From Verrucomicrobiota bacterium (lineage in GTDB: Bacteria; Verrucomicrobiota; Kiritimatiellia; SS1-B-03-39; UBA6053): a DNA stretch of 64,000 nucleotides. Position numbers and translations under genes: made by a program. Location of the stretch: positions 1 through 64,000 of the forward strand of contig JAFIGC010000007.1 of the NCBI GenBank assembly GCA_020831635.1, in the 5' to 3' direction. Positions 49,577 through 60,800 of the stretch are shown piece by piece (the first letter of the stretch is position 1; each line of letters begins with the position of its first letter). Under the pieces are notes generated by a model that was given only the letters and a program-made list of their open reading frames with translations, was not told where the DNA came from and searched no databases.

Positions 49577-49603
49577 TGCAAAGCAACACAAACTTTATGC
49601 AAA
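49577..49603. promoter_or_regulatory. Putative operator of XylR-type pair 5
   Basis: TGCAAA at 49577-49582 and 49598-49603, 15 nt between them, 21 bp start to start, on the plus strand. Confidence 0.62.
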
Positions 49604-49677
49604 TGCCTATTTTCGGACCGCAAGGTTTCGAGTAAAGTCTTTTCATAAACCCAAAACCCGAACATGAAGGAAAAGAC

Positions 49678-51156
49678 ATGACCACCGCACCCGATTCACT
49701 CCGCGCCATTCCGGCACTCCTCCTCAAATGCCTGATTCCCTGTATGCTTTGTTCTGCCACTGCACTTGCCCAGGTTTGGGTTGGCGGTGGCGCCACCAAC
49801 GGATGGGAGGCAAACGACAACTGGGACGCGACCCCGGACTTTGATGGAACCGATGATATCACCATCGGAAACTTCAGCACCGCCCTGAACGCTGACCGTT
49901 TTATCAACAGTCTCACCGGAGGCGGAGGCGGAAATAGTTGGATCAATGCGGGAGTCAGTGGCAGTACGCTGACCATCAAATCCGGAAATGTCACCCAGTC
50001 CGGGTCGGGACGTATCAATGCTCAGGTGGTCTTGGGCGACCCCAATGTAACCAGCGGGGATTTTACGGCGAACTTTTCCGGACCTAGCGCTGGTGCTCTC
50101 CAGTTCGGCAGTGGTGCGGCGGGTGCTGCAGGTCCAGGTCTTTCACGGGCTGACCCGGGGCAGAGCTGGACTGTGGTGACCAGCGGCAATGTCAACATGC
50201 GTGGCGGGGTGTGGGATGTGGACCATGTACAAATCACCTCCGGTCGTCTGCGGATGGAAAACTCCGCAGAATTTGCCGGTGGGGTCAATACGACGATGCA
50301 AATCGACAGCGGGGCCGAGTTATCCTGGGGCAATCCAAACCAGCCGATTACGGTCGCCGCCCTGACTGGCGGGGGTGAAGTCGTCTCCCGTCAATCAGGA
50401 GAATGGACCTTTCGGGTCAATGCCGGCGAAGATCACACTTTCGAGGGGCGGATCACTCAGCAGGAGAGTGCCCGACGTACGGCCCTTACGCTGGATGGTT
50501 CCGCGACATGGACCCTGACGGGCAACGACCACGACTATACGGGCATTACCAACATCGATGGGGGAACCTTGCGCATGAATGGCATCGTTCTGGAGGGAAC
50601 CGACGCTGATGTTACGGACAAAAGCTGGCACGTGAACGACGGGGGCGGATTGGGCGGGATCGGCGAAATCCGCCGGGACGTCTTCGTAAACGAAGGGGGA
50701 ACCCTCCGTCCCGGCAACAGCACCGGCGTGCTCACCCTGGGCGACAGTTCCGTTGGCAGCGGCTTGTCGGTCAACCTGACCCTGGAAGACGGCTTTCTAT
50801 ATGAATGGGAATATGACAACGGAATGGCGGACCGCGATTTGGTTCATGTCATCGGAAACCTTGTCCTGGATGGCGACCACTTCACCTCCGGCGCCGGCGC
50901 CTCTGTAATCACCCTGATGAACCTCGGCACCGGCAGCCTGCAAATCGGTGACATCCTGTTTTCCACCACCGAAGGCATCCTGGACGGAGCCACCCCAGTG
51001 ACCAGCGGGACCCTGAACTGGGACGTCCAAGACGGGTCGGGTTTCTTTGCCGCCGTGGACGGAAACAACATCGTGTTGGTTCCCGAGCCCGGAACGCTTG
51101 CCTTGCTCGTCATCGCCTTGGGCGCCTCTTTTATCGCAAGTCGTCGCCGCAAATGA
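49678..51156 (+). CDS. PEP-CTERM sorted autotransporter-like beta-strand protein 5
   Basis: This 492-residue protein has a signal peptide (ending near ALAQVW). It begins with WVGGGATNGWEANDNWDATP, the entry of many autotransporter-associated repeat proteins. Passenger-type repeats include GNDHDYTGITNIDGGTLRMN and FVNEGGTLRPGNSTGVLTLG. The sorting signal is VPEPGTLALLVIALGASFIA with tail SRRRK. It should be anchored outside the cell. It is divergent from the XylR-type regulator at 48402. Confidence 0.92.
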   Translation: MTTAPDSLRAIPALLLKCLIPCMLCSATALAQVWVGGGATNGWEANDNWDATPDFDGTDDITIGNFSTALNADRFINSLTGGGGGNSWINAGVSGSTLTIKSGNVTQSGSGRINAQVVLGDPNVTSGDFTANFSGPSAGALQFGSGAAGAAGPGLSRADPGQSWTVVTSGNVNMRGGVWDVDHVQITSGRLRMENSAEFAGGVNTTMQIDSGAELSWGNPNQPITVAALTGGGEVVSRQSGEWTFRVNAGEDHTFEGRITQQESARRTALTLDGSATWTLTGNDHDYTGITNIDGGTLRMNGIVLEGTDADVTDKSWHVNDGGGLGGIGEIRRDVFVNEGGTLRPGNSTGVLTLGDSSVGSGLSVNLTLEDGFLYEWEYDNGMADRDLVHVIGNLVLDGDHFTSGAGASVITLMNLGTGSLQIGDILFSTTEGILDGATPVTSGTLNWDVQDGSGFFAAVDGNNIVLVPEPGTLALLVIALGASFIASRRRK

Positions 51157-51298
51157 AGCGGCATCTTGGGGGTTGAGTTGCCAGTTGCTGGTTGAGGGTT
51201 AAATGTTACAGGCAGGAAAATACCTTTTGCCATAAGCGAAGCGTAAGAAGAGAAAACGTGTGGTTGCACTCGCCGGGAAATTGGACTAGGATCGGGGA

Positions 51299-52189
51299 AT
51301 GCCCAATGAAGCCCTAACCCGTGCGTGGTCCGTCCGCCGATCAAACCGCCCCATGACCTTGCAGGATGTGTTGCGGGAGCAATTGAGCTTGTCGGGACGA
51401 CAGGCAAAGGCTTTGTTGGATCAGCGCAACGTGTTTGTGAATGGCAGCCGGGTGTGGATGGCCCGCCATGAGGTCAAAGCCGGAGATCAAATTGAAGTCC
51501 ACGGCATTCCCTCGGATTCGAAGCGTCAACCGCCCAAGGACATTGAAATCCTTTTTCGCGACGCTTGGCTCATCGCGGTGAACAAACCCCCGGGGCTGGT
51601 GTCGGACCGGGAAAAGGACAGCGTCGAAGCCCGTCTCCGCATCCAATGCAATTTGCCCGATCTGCGGGCCCTGCATCGTCTGGACCGCGATACCAGCGGC
51701 GTGTTGCTGTTTACCGTGACCGCAAACGCTCGCGCCCCCTACCTCGAACTGTTCCGCAATACAGCGCTGGAGAAAACTTATCACGCCCTGGTTCGCGGCA
51801 CGCCCCCGGCGCCGCGCTTTGTTGTCGACACCCGTTTGGACGGCAAAGAGGCGCTCACCAAGGTTTTCCGCCTCCAACAACAGGGCGGATACTGCCTCCT
51901 GTCCTGTGAAATTCCCACCGGACGCACCCACCAGATCCGCCGCCATTTGCTGCAACATGGTCTGGTGATCGTCGGGGAACGCCAATACGCCCAGAAAGGC
52001 CCCGCCCCCGCCTTGGAAAGATCGATTCCCCGGCAAATGCTGCACGCCCAACGCCTCGCGCTTCCCTGCCCCCATCTCGGGGTCCCCATTGAACTTTTTG
52101 CCGCCCCCCCCTCTGATTTTCAGGAGGCGCTCAAAATTTTCCAGATGCGGGCGCCCAAATCATGTCCCGGGACATGGACTTTGCAATAA
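51299..52189 (+). CDS. RluA-family pseudouridine synthase
   Basis: This 296-residue enzyme has an N-terminal S4 RNA-binding-like region (about 15-70, TLQDVLREQLSLSGRQAKAL and QIEVHG). The RluA catalytic domain contains HRLDRDTSGVLLF with the active Asp at about 124 and IPTGRTHQIRRHL near 210. It isomerises uridine to pseudouridine in ribosomal or transfer RNA; the exact target is not clear from motifs alone. It has no operon partner nearby. Normal length and motifs suggest it is functional. Confidence 0.93.
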   Translation: MPNEALTRAWSVRRSNRPMTLQDVLREQLSLSGRQAKALLDQRNVFVNGSRVWMARHEVKAGDQIEVHGIPSDSKRQPPKDIEILFRDAWLIAVNKPPGLVSDREKDSVEARLRIQCNLPDLRALHRLDRDTSGVLLFTVTANARAPYLELFRNTALEKTYHALVRGTPPAPRFVVDTRLDGKEALTKVFRLQQQGGYCLLSCEIPTGRTHQIRRHLLQHGLVIVGERQYAQKGPAPALERSIPRQMLHAQRLALPCPHLGVPIELFAAPPSDFQEALKIFQMRAPKSCPGTWTLQ

Positions 52190-52250
52190 TTTGCGGTTCA
52201 GTCGCTTTGTTCTGGTAAAATTTTACCGAAAAGGGTAACAAACAGCAGGC

Positions 52251-53105
52251 ATGCGAAAAATTTTGTTTCCATTTCTTCTTCTGTTTCTGGCCATTTCCAT
52301 GGTCAAACCCGACGGAGTGCCAGTGGCGCACCTTGCCCCCACCACCTTGGAATCCGGCGAACAAGTTTTTCGATTGCGCAATACTCGCATTGAAGTCACG
52401 GTGGCTCCCGCATCCGATGGCATCGTCTCCCTTCGACACGTGGACGGCAGCAACGTATTGTCCGGTCCGGTGACGGTGTTGCCATATCCTTTGGAAATCA
52501 TGGAGCAGGCCCTCCCCATGGTCGAAGGCAACATCGTCCCCCGCTGGCAGGCCCGGGGGTGGGTGACCTCGGAAAATTGGCAGGTGGTGATGTTGACCCA
52601 GACCTTCGGCCCTCCCGTGAACATGCGCGTCAACCAAGTGATCACCCTGCCCGCGGAACGTCGGGAGGTCCACTGGCAAACCCGGATGACCTCTCTTTCG
52701 CCCTCCGAATTTCCCGCGACGCCTGCCCTGACTTGGCCCACGCCCCTCCAACCCCAGCACCAATGGCGAACGGCAGGGGAAGACGATGAAACCGTTTGTA
52801 CCCACTGGGCAGAAGTGGACCCCTCTTCCGATCCCATTTCCACCCAACGCCTGGCCTCCCTGGGTCCGGGGGGCCTTTTTCAAAAGTGGGAAAGTCGCTG
52901 GACCATCGAAGATGGCCCCGAACTGGACTCCATTCTCAACCTCAAGGATTTGCAAGATACCCCCAATCCAGACCAACGTTACCAATGGAATACGGAGATG
53001 CCCGATCAACTCCCCCAGCAAGGCTGGACGTTGGTTCACGACTTGAAATGGCTCATTCGTCACGCCGTCGAAATCGATGATATTTGTCACGTCCTCACCC
53101 CATAA
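52251..53105 (+). CDS. Secreted protein of unknown function, possibly mutarotase-like
   Basis: This 284-residue protein has a signal peptide (KILFPFLLLFLAISMV). A beta-rich body follows (FRLRNTRIEVTVAPASDGIV, SLRHVDGSNVLSG), reminiscent of galactose mutarotase-like sheets. No catalytic residues could be confirmed. Start and signal peptide are convincing. It lies 62 nt behind the RluA-type gene and may be separately transcribed. A carbohydrate-related role is a guess. Confidence 0.7.
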   Translation: MRKILFPFLLLFLAISMVKPDGVPVAHLAPTTLESGEQVFRLRNTRIEVTVAPASDGIVSLRHVDGSNVLSGPVTVLPYPLEIMEQALPMVEGNIVPRWQARGWVTSENWQVVMLTQTFGPPVNMRVNQVITLPAERREVHWQTRMTSLSPSEFPATPALTWPTPLQPQHQWRTAGEDDETVCTHWAEVDPSSDPISTQRLASLGPGGLFQKWESRWTIEDGPELDSILNLKDLQDTPNPDQRYQWNTEMPDQLPQQGWTLVHDLKWLIRHAVEIDDICHVLTP

Positions 53106-53176
53106 AGCACATTACGTAACTTTTTTAATGTTTTAATCTCGACAAGGGGTGTTTTTTCATTTATTCAAGGATTATT

Positions 53177-53581
53177 ATGAAAATAATCCATGACAAACTA
53201 CCGAAAAAAAACCTGCGAGGGTGTCTTGGTCGCACTCCGGCTCAAGGTTTTACCATCGTCGAATTGATGATTGTGGTCATGATTATTGGCCTTTTGGCAA
53301 CCGTCGCCTACCCCTTCTACGGAAGGGCCAGAACCACGACCCAAATTAACCAGTGTCAAGGCCACCAAAGAGTCCTCTTGGGTGCTTTGGAACTGTACAT
53401 GTTTGAAGCTGAGGCTGGCGAAGCCGTGACGCTGAATGACATCCTTCCCTTTGTCAAGGGTGAAACCATGCCGAAATGTCCGGCGCAAGGGACCTACTCC
53501 CTGAATTCGGAAAACGAGGGCATCCAAGGCGGCATCGCGTGCTCCATTGCCTCCCACAACGCCGAATTCAACGCCGACTGA
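53177..53581 (+). CDS. Type II secretion/type IV pilus-type pseudopilin
   Basis: This 134-residue protein carries the prepilin signature GFTIVELMIVVMIIGLLATV with the cleavage Gly just before Phe (residues 24-25), the conserved Glu at +5 and a hydrophobic N-terminal helix. The body contains a KCPAQGTYSLN segment near residue 100, as in verrucomicrobial and planctomycetal pseudopilins. After cleavage and N-methylation it would join a pseudopilus or act as a surface protein. No secretion machinery genes are adjacent. The leader peptide of 24 residues is longer than usual. Confidence 0.88.
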   Translation: MKIIHDKLPKKNLRGCLGRTPAQGFTIVELMIVVMIIGLLATVAYPFYGRARTTTQINQCQGHQRVLLGALELYMFEAEAGEAVTLNDILPFVKGETMPKCPAQGTYSLNSENEGIQGGIACSIASHNAEFNAD

Positions 53582-53592
53582 TCCAAGGTCCC

Positions 53593-54762
53593 CTATCCCT
53601 TGCGAGAAGCGGCTTGACGTTTGTTTTTCGGAGTGGTTTGAGGCGTCTCAGCCGTCTTGGGTAGGTATTTTTCCCGGGCCAAACGCCAGAACACCACCAA
53701 AAAAGCGGTCAAGGGAACCGCAACCACCAAACCGAAAATCCCCCCAATGGCCCGTCCCCAGAAAAACATGGCGAAAATCACGGCCATGGGATGCAAGCCG
53801 GTTTTGTTGCCAATGATTTTCGGGGTCAGATAATAGCTTTCCACCACTTGTGTGACCGCCAACACGCCCAAAACAGCCAGCACCAAGCCCCAACCGCCGC
53901 CGGGTTGCATGAATGCCAGGGGAAGGGTCACCGTCAGCCCCAACAGATTCCCCAAGTACGGAACCAGATTGGAAAGCCCGAAAATGATCCCCAGCACAAA
54001 GCCGTTGGTCAAGCCGAACACGGTGAATCCCACCGCCATCATCACCCCTTGGATCAGTGCCACCGAAAACTGCCCCCGGAAATAGGTCACCACGATTTCC
54101 ACGAACTGGCGGACCAGAAACAACAGATCTTTGCGGGTTTCCTCTTTGAGGAAGGGAAAAAATTGGCCGAAATTCTCAACGTGAAACGGCGGGGCCACCA
54201 TGAAAAAGAACAGGTATACGGGCATTACCAACCAGCCCAAGAAACTGCCGAAGGCCCCCAGAAACCCGAAAAATCCTTGGGCGCCGGTCATGGCCACGCG
54301 GAGGAACGCTTGCTGATGCTCGCCCCAAGCCTCCTGCAAAGCCTCCCCGCCCTCCGCATCCATCCACTTCGCCAATGCGGGCAGGTAAGTGTCGATGAAA
54401 TGCCAGAGTGATTCCAAAAGCCCGGGCAGGGCGGCGATGAATTGATTGAATTGCTGCACCAACATCAATCCGAAAAAATGGGAGAGCAACACCACGGGGG
54501 TCAACACGCAGACAAACACGGTCAACACCGAAAGGGAAGCGGGGAGGTGGCTGTGGGCCCGCACCCAGTGCGCGAAGGGACGCAACAGCAAACTCAAAAT
54601 CCCGGCCGTCACCAGCGGCAAGAGCACCGAGGAAAAGGCGCTCATGAAACGGATGATCACCTGGAAAGTGAGCAGAACCAACCCTGCGAGAATCAAGCAA
54701 GCCAGCCCCGTCAATGCGGTGGCAATGATTTTATGTTGTCGTTCTGAAAAGGGAATGCTCAT
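53593..54762 (-). CDS. AI-2E family (PerM-like) membrane transporter
   Basis: This protein of about 389 residues has seven to eight membrane segments. The family regions include VTAGILSLLLRPFAHWV, LIQGVMMAVGFTVFGLTNGF, LGIIFGLSNLVPYLGNLLGL and FFWGRAIGGIFGLVVAVPLT near the C-terminus. AI-2E proteins include autoinducer exporters and Na+/H+ antiporter-like members, so the substrate cannot be told. The start at 54762 (MSIPFSERQHKII) is preferred over 54798, since the family begins shortly before the first helix. The stop is 12 nt from the convergent pseudopilin gene. Confidence 0.9.
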   Translation of the reverse strand: MSIPFSERQHKIIATALTGLACLILAGLVLLTFQVIIRFMSAFSSVLLPLVTAGILSLLLRPFAHWVRAHSHLPASLSVLTVFVCVLTPVVLLSHFFGLMLVQQFNQFIAALPGLLESLWHFIDTYLPALAKWMDAEGGEALQEAWGEHQQAFLRVAMTGAQGFFGFLGAFGSFLGWLVMPVYLFFFMVAPPFHVENFGQFFPFLKEETRKDLLFLVRQFVEIVVTYFRGQFSVALIQGVMMAVGFTVFGLTNGFVLGIIFGLSNLVPYLGNLLGLTVTLPLAFMQPGGGWGLVLAVLGVLAVTQVVESYYLTPKIIGNKTGLHPMAVIFAMFFWGRAIGGIFGLVVAVPLTAFLVVFWRLAREKYLPKTAETPQTTPKNKRQAASRKG

Positions 54763-54875
54763 GAGGGCAGTGGCGTGGTTCGCAATAATTGAAGGCAAAG
54801 GGATTGCCCCCCATGCTGGCGGGTATTCCTAGAAGGTACAAGTTTATTCACCCGGAAATTTTAACGCGGCAACAT

Positions 54876-57800
54876 TTACGGGATCCAGACGCGAATGCGG
54901 TAGGCCCGCATGGTCCCCGGGGTGGGATCCTCAAAGGAGATGGCCTCGCCTTGTCCATCTTGCGGCTCTCCCAGATCGGTCCAGCCATCGGGTTGGGTTA
55001 AATCAACGGAGAACTGCAACTGATACCGGCGGCCGGAGACCGTGGGAACGGAAAGGCGCACACCCTCAACCAAGTTTTCCATTGCCCCAAGCTCAAAGAC
55101 CGCATTTTCGTCCAAGGGATCAAAACCCCACACGTAAACGGTGTAAAGACTGACCGGAAATCCGGCCCGGATCAATTGACGGTCCTCCTCCACACTGCCA
55201 AAATATTCAATTTCCCAAAGATCCGGCACGCCGTTGCCATGGGTGTCGTGGTCCTCCGGGAGCACCGTAAGTTCGGCGAATGCGGAGTCCACCGAACCTC
55301 CCGCGTTACTGACCACCACATGGTAGGTGTCCGCATCCGCCTCCGTCACCGGATCAAACACCAGACTGTCTCCCACGGCCCCTTCAATGGGCCCATCCGC
55401 ATCATGCCACTGGAAGGACAGGTCCTCACCCGTCGCTTCCACGCTCAAAACCGCACCTTGGGTGGCATACACGGTTTGACTTTGCGGCTGGGTGGTGATG
55501 GCCGGGGTTTCAAGGACTGCCGCCTCCACGTTCACGGAAAGCAGGTCGAAGGTCGCGACGGCTCCGTCATCGGCCACGAGGCGCAACGTGTGGAGCCCGG
55601 CGGTGTCGAAAATGACGTTGGTCTGCAAGGCCGATGCCTCCGTGAACTGCGCCGCGCCGGGACCGTTTTCCAAGGCCCATTCCGTGACCAGCTCGCCCGG
55701 GACGGCGGGCGCGCCGTCGTCGGAGGCGGCACCGTTCAAGGAAGCGGGTTCGCCGACAACCGAGCCGCTGAGGGTTCCGGCATCGACAAACGGCCCCAGG
55801 TTGGCTGCGCCGCCGGTCATCGCGGTCACGACAAAGTTGTCGAAGCCTTGGCGGGATTCATTATTGGTGGTTCGAATGGTTTCCGTGGCAAAACCGACGT
55901 ACTGAATGTCATCAAAAACCACCGGACCGAAGGTGGTGGTGGCGGGCATGGCCAGCGAACGAGCCGAGGCGAGATTACTGGAAAGCGCCTCGGGATTGAA
56001 TGCCGCCCAATGGGCCGAGCCGGGGTTGGTGAGGGTAAAGGCGCCGTTTGTTGTGACAGCCGCTTCGGAGTAGTACCAGATTCCGTTGTTTTGGATGACA
56101 AACCGCAAGCCTGCGCCGGATTGGTTGTTTGTGAAGGCATGGATATGCACCGACATCAAGGCCTCCGGATCCTTCAAGCTGAAATCCCCCTCAATCAAGA
56201 AATCTTCCCGGTGCCAAGCGTAGAGCTGATATTGCTCAAGTCCGTTTCCACGCCAGTCCGATCCGGTACCGTAACTGTTGGTGGGCCCGATACGGCGGTT
56301 TCCGGTATTGGCATCCTGGTCCATTTGAAGTTGCTCCCCGACCCAGTAGAATCTCCGGGTGCTCAAATCCGCGCCTTCCAGATCGATCATGCCGGAGAGA
56401 AAGGGAGAGAAAACCGTGGCGACCCGGGCATCGTTCGCGCCGGGTTCCCCCAATCCGAGATCGACGCTGTTTTGGCTGAACGAAACGGGAATCACATCGC
56501 TCATGGGCGTGGCGTCCGTCTCGCTGGTGGCCCGGCGGAGCATGTTGTGGTCCGTTCCCCAGGCCACCACCTGCACGATTTGCGGTGCGCCGGGAATGGC
56601 GCCGACTTCGACCATGATATCGCGGGTGCTTGTGCTCAGTCCGTCTTCGGCGGTAAGACGGAGGACATAGTGGCCGTCCTCCGGAAAGAAAGCACCGGTG
56701 ACGGCCTCATCGGGGCGGGTGAAGGTGACCCCAATCTGGCCTTCGATTTGTGACCACTGAAGATCGACAGCGGACACGGCGGGATCCAATTCCACCGATG
56801 CGAGGATCCAGAGCCCGACACCGGAAGGAATCGCGGCCACCCCGTCCAGCGGACGGATGACGTGAATCACCGGGGCGGCGGGAGCGTCTGGGGTAGTGGC
56901 GGAGGCGACATTGGAGGGACTGCTCTCCAGACCACCACGAAGGGAGAGGACCCGGTAGTGCCAAGTGCTGCCGCCAGTGAGTTCAGTGTCGCTGTGGCTG
57001 GTAGCCGTAACCGTGGTCAATGGAGTCCAGTGGGTGCCGTCGGCGGAGCGCTCGATGCGGAATTCTTCCGTCGGATCCGACGGATCGGTCTGATCCGTCC
57101 AACTCAAATCAATCCGGTCAAAGGCCACGGCGGTGGCGGTAAGCCCGGTGGGGGCGGGTGGCGGAGGGTCGCTGAGGTTCAGTTCCGCGATATCGCTCTC
57201 AATTCCTTCGCCAACCCCATTGGATACATACACGGTATAGATTCCGGCATCGTTCTGGGAAACATTGTTGATCGTATACATGCTGTCTGCGGCACCCGGG
57301 ATGTCCACCCCGTTTTTGCGCCACTGGTAGGCGGGCGCGGGATTGCCGGTGGCGGTGACAGAGAAGGTTGCGGTCTGTCCCTCAACCACGGTGACGGACT
57401 GCGGCTGCGAGGTGATCACCGGCGCGGATGGTTCGCCACCTCCCAGCGATTCAAACGCGAGGAACTGATCCGTTTGCGCCATGTTTTTCCACTCCGCCCA
57501 GATCCAGTTTTCACTTCGGGGCACGTCGGAAACCCGCAATTCATCGAGAATGCCATTGAAGTAGTTGTTATTGTTATAGTTCCCGATTTGCAGCGGCACC
57601 GCCGTGGCCGAAGTGGACAGCGAACGTGAATACGCGCTTCCCTCGACTTCAATGCCGTTCCGGTACACCCGGGCGTTTCCGCCATCATACACCATGGTCA
57701 AATAAACCCATTCGTCCTGGGCTGAGATGGTGATGTCGTTGTCTCCGGACCAAAACTGCATGCGCCACTGATTGTCTGAGTTCAAGGTACGAAGGCTCCA

Positions 57801-60800
57801 CATCTGTCCGTTGCTGTTTGCACCCACCTGGAAGGGAGCCCCGTTGTTAAAGGCGCGTGTATAGGCCCACACGGAGGTGGTTCTGGGTTTGGATCCGTCG
57901 ATGTTCAGTGCCGTGGCGGTGGCGTTTGTGCGGATATGCTCGGCGTTGGACCCCGAGAAATCGTATGCGAGGCCCACAATGCCCGGCACAAAGGTGGTCG
58001 CGGATGCGTTTTCAAGCGTGCCGTCGAAACCATGACTTGTCGCATCCGGCACCGTGGTGCCGCTGGCGTGGAAATGATACACGGCCCGGAAATTTTCGTT
58101 CCAAGCACTGCCATCGGTGGTGTAAGCGGGCAGGGTCTCCGTATCGGCATCGCCGATGACCATGGTGATCGCGGCGGCGGCATGCAGGGCCGGCACCCGG
58201 ACCCAGACCAGCGACTCCCCTTCAGGATTCCAAAGCTGTACGCTGAAGGACAGTTCGTTTTCCGCCTCGTCATAAAAGCGCAAATCGCCTCCGGTTTCGG
58301 GGAAGACCATGTTAGCGTAGAAAAAATCGGGAATATTCGCCTCACTGATTCGAACCAAAAGCGGAAAATCGGACAGAGTCTCGGCGCGGTCATATCCGGG
58401 GAAGGTGATCTCGAAGGTTTGTCCGTCGGGCTCCTGCCGGGTGGTAAAGCTGTCGGTGACCGTTTGGTCCTGGCCATGAATGTTCGTGGCTTGAAAACGG
58501 TAGAAATAAGTGGTTTCCGCGGTCAAGCCTTCCAACAGGGTGCTGACCGGTCCATAGCCGATCCCGCCAAGATCCACCTGATGCTGCCAACTGCCCGGTG
58601 CCTCTCCCCCATCGACAGTGCCGTACCAAAGCGTACCCGTGGTGTCCTCCGAACCCGCCAACAGAAACGCGTTGAGGGTCGCCCGCATATGCGTGACGGT
58701 TCCCTGATCCTCGAGCACAATCCGCGGAGGAACATCCACATCGTCATCGACAATGGTGACCCCCATCATATTCAACCCCAGGTTCGCGATACCCGATACC
58801 CCGCCGATATGCACGCTGAAGGGACGGTCCCCCTGGCTCAAATCGTCGTCATAAATCGTGACATCAAAGGTTTTGGGTCCGGTTTCGCCGTCGGCCCAGT
58901 GCAGCGTGCCGCTTGTCTCGGCGTAATCCACCCCGGCCACCGCATTGAGTCCAATGTCGAGATTTCCGTCTTGGGTGACATAATTCACCGACACCGCGCC
59001 GGTATCGTTGAGGGTGCGGTTCACGGTCACCGTCAGGGTTCCGGCATTCTCCATCACCGTGGTGGTTTCATCAGACAGCGCCACAACCGCCCGGGGGCGG
59101 ACCAAGAGGGAGAGTTCCCGGCTGGAAGTCGAAGCCCCGTCATAGGCGTTGAAGGTTAAATTCAGGGTGCCGTCTCCGCCATGCGGCGGCGTACCGGACA
59201 AGGTGCCGGTGCCATCGCCATGATCCGCAAAGGAGAGCCATGCCGGACGTCCGGTCACAGTCAGGGTCAGGGACAATCCCGCATCGCTCATCGCTTCCAC
59301 ACCCGCGGTATAACTTTCGCCCACATCCGCGGCGGGCAGGCTTTCCGTCAGTATCACAGGCGGATCAAAGGTACCCAGATCGAAGGTCGCATCGTATGTG
59401 GCCGCCAGCGGGGTCCCCTCCTGATTCAGAACCCCCGTCCCCAATGTCAGTGTATAAAGCCCGTCTTCAGACACGGACGGAAAATCGATTCGCAACCGAT
59501 TGTCCGCCACCCAGGCAAAGCCTGTCGCGCCCACATCGCCGTCGGGGCCGCTGAACGACACGATATCTCCCAGCGAAAAGCTGCCGGTGTCCATGGGCTG
59601 ATCGAAGTCGATCCACAGGGAAGTCGGCGAAACAATCACCGCCCCCTCCGGAAAATGTCCCGCCACATACGGGGCCGGCGCTGGAGAAAGCAAGACTTCA
59701 AAGTCGCCGGTCATCAGGAAGTCATCGATGTTCCAGCCATAGGAATTCCCGCTTTCGGTTTGCAGGCGGAAGCGAATCCGCACGTCGCTTTGATTGTTTG
59801 CGGCAGAGGGCAAAACATAGCTGAGCGGACCCTGCCAGTTCGATTGAGCATGGGACCCCTCGGTGTGAGACCAGAGATTTTGCCAAGTGCCTTGATTCAC
59901 CGAATACTCCAGAAAAGCGCGGTCTTGATACCGCCCCTGAGGTTGCCCGCTGGTCACGGCGGCCAGTCCGAGCCAGCGATGAAAACTGACGGTGACGTTT
60001 TCCGCGTTCAGCGTGGAAAAGGAGGGCGAAACCGCGGAAATATTGAGGCCTGACACATAGTTCCCATTCAGATAGGTTCCGAGGACATTGGGTGAGGAAA
60101 CTGCGGTATTCGGCCCATTGGGACCCTGATTGGGTTGGCCGACCGCCCAGCCTCCCTCAAGACTGAAAGAATGTCCGCTGTCAAAGTTGGTTTGCAGGAT
60201 GGTTTGCACACCGCCCGCCTGTCCCTCCGCCACCCGGAAGGAAAACCCGAAGCCGTCCTCCCCTTCGCCCGGAACCGCATTGTCATTCTGATCCATGGCA
60301 AACCCCCGCAGGTCCAAAATGCCGGGACCCAGGTCCAGTCGGTAGTATCCTTCTTCGTTGAGCGGAGAGAAATGAAAGGTCAGCACGGTGTCACTTTCGC
60401 TCCAGCTCACGCCGGAGAGGCTGCCGGAGAGATCCGTCCCCCCCGGACCGAGAAAGCGGGACACGTCTTGAACCAGGGAGAAACTTTCCGGATCCATGGA
60501 GCGGTTGAAGGTCACGGAAACGGCGTCCAGACCCGGATCGGCCACGCCGGTGGGATCGACAAAGGTATCGACAACCCGGGGATAAAGCGGATCGATAGTG
60601 AAAGGATCAGAGAGGGAAATCTCCTCGCCACCATTGAGAGTCAGGCGAATCTGGTAGTCGCTGCCCCGCGCCAAACCATTGGGGGTCCATGCAAACACCC
60701 GGTTTTCGTTGGGAATGCCTTCGGCAATGACTTCGACCGGCACTCCGCCTTTGAGCAGTTCGATATCCACTGGGGACTGCCAGGTGCCGCCAACCCACTC

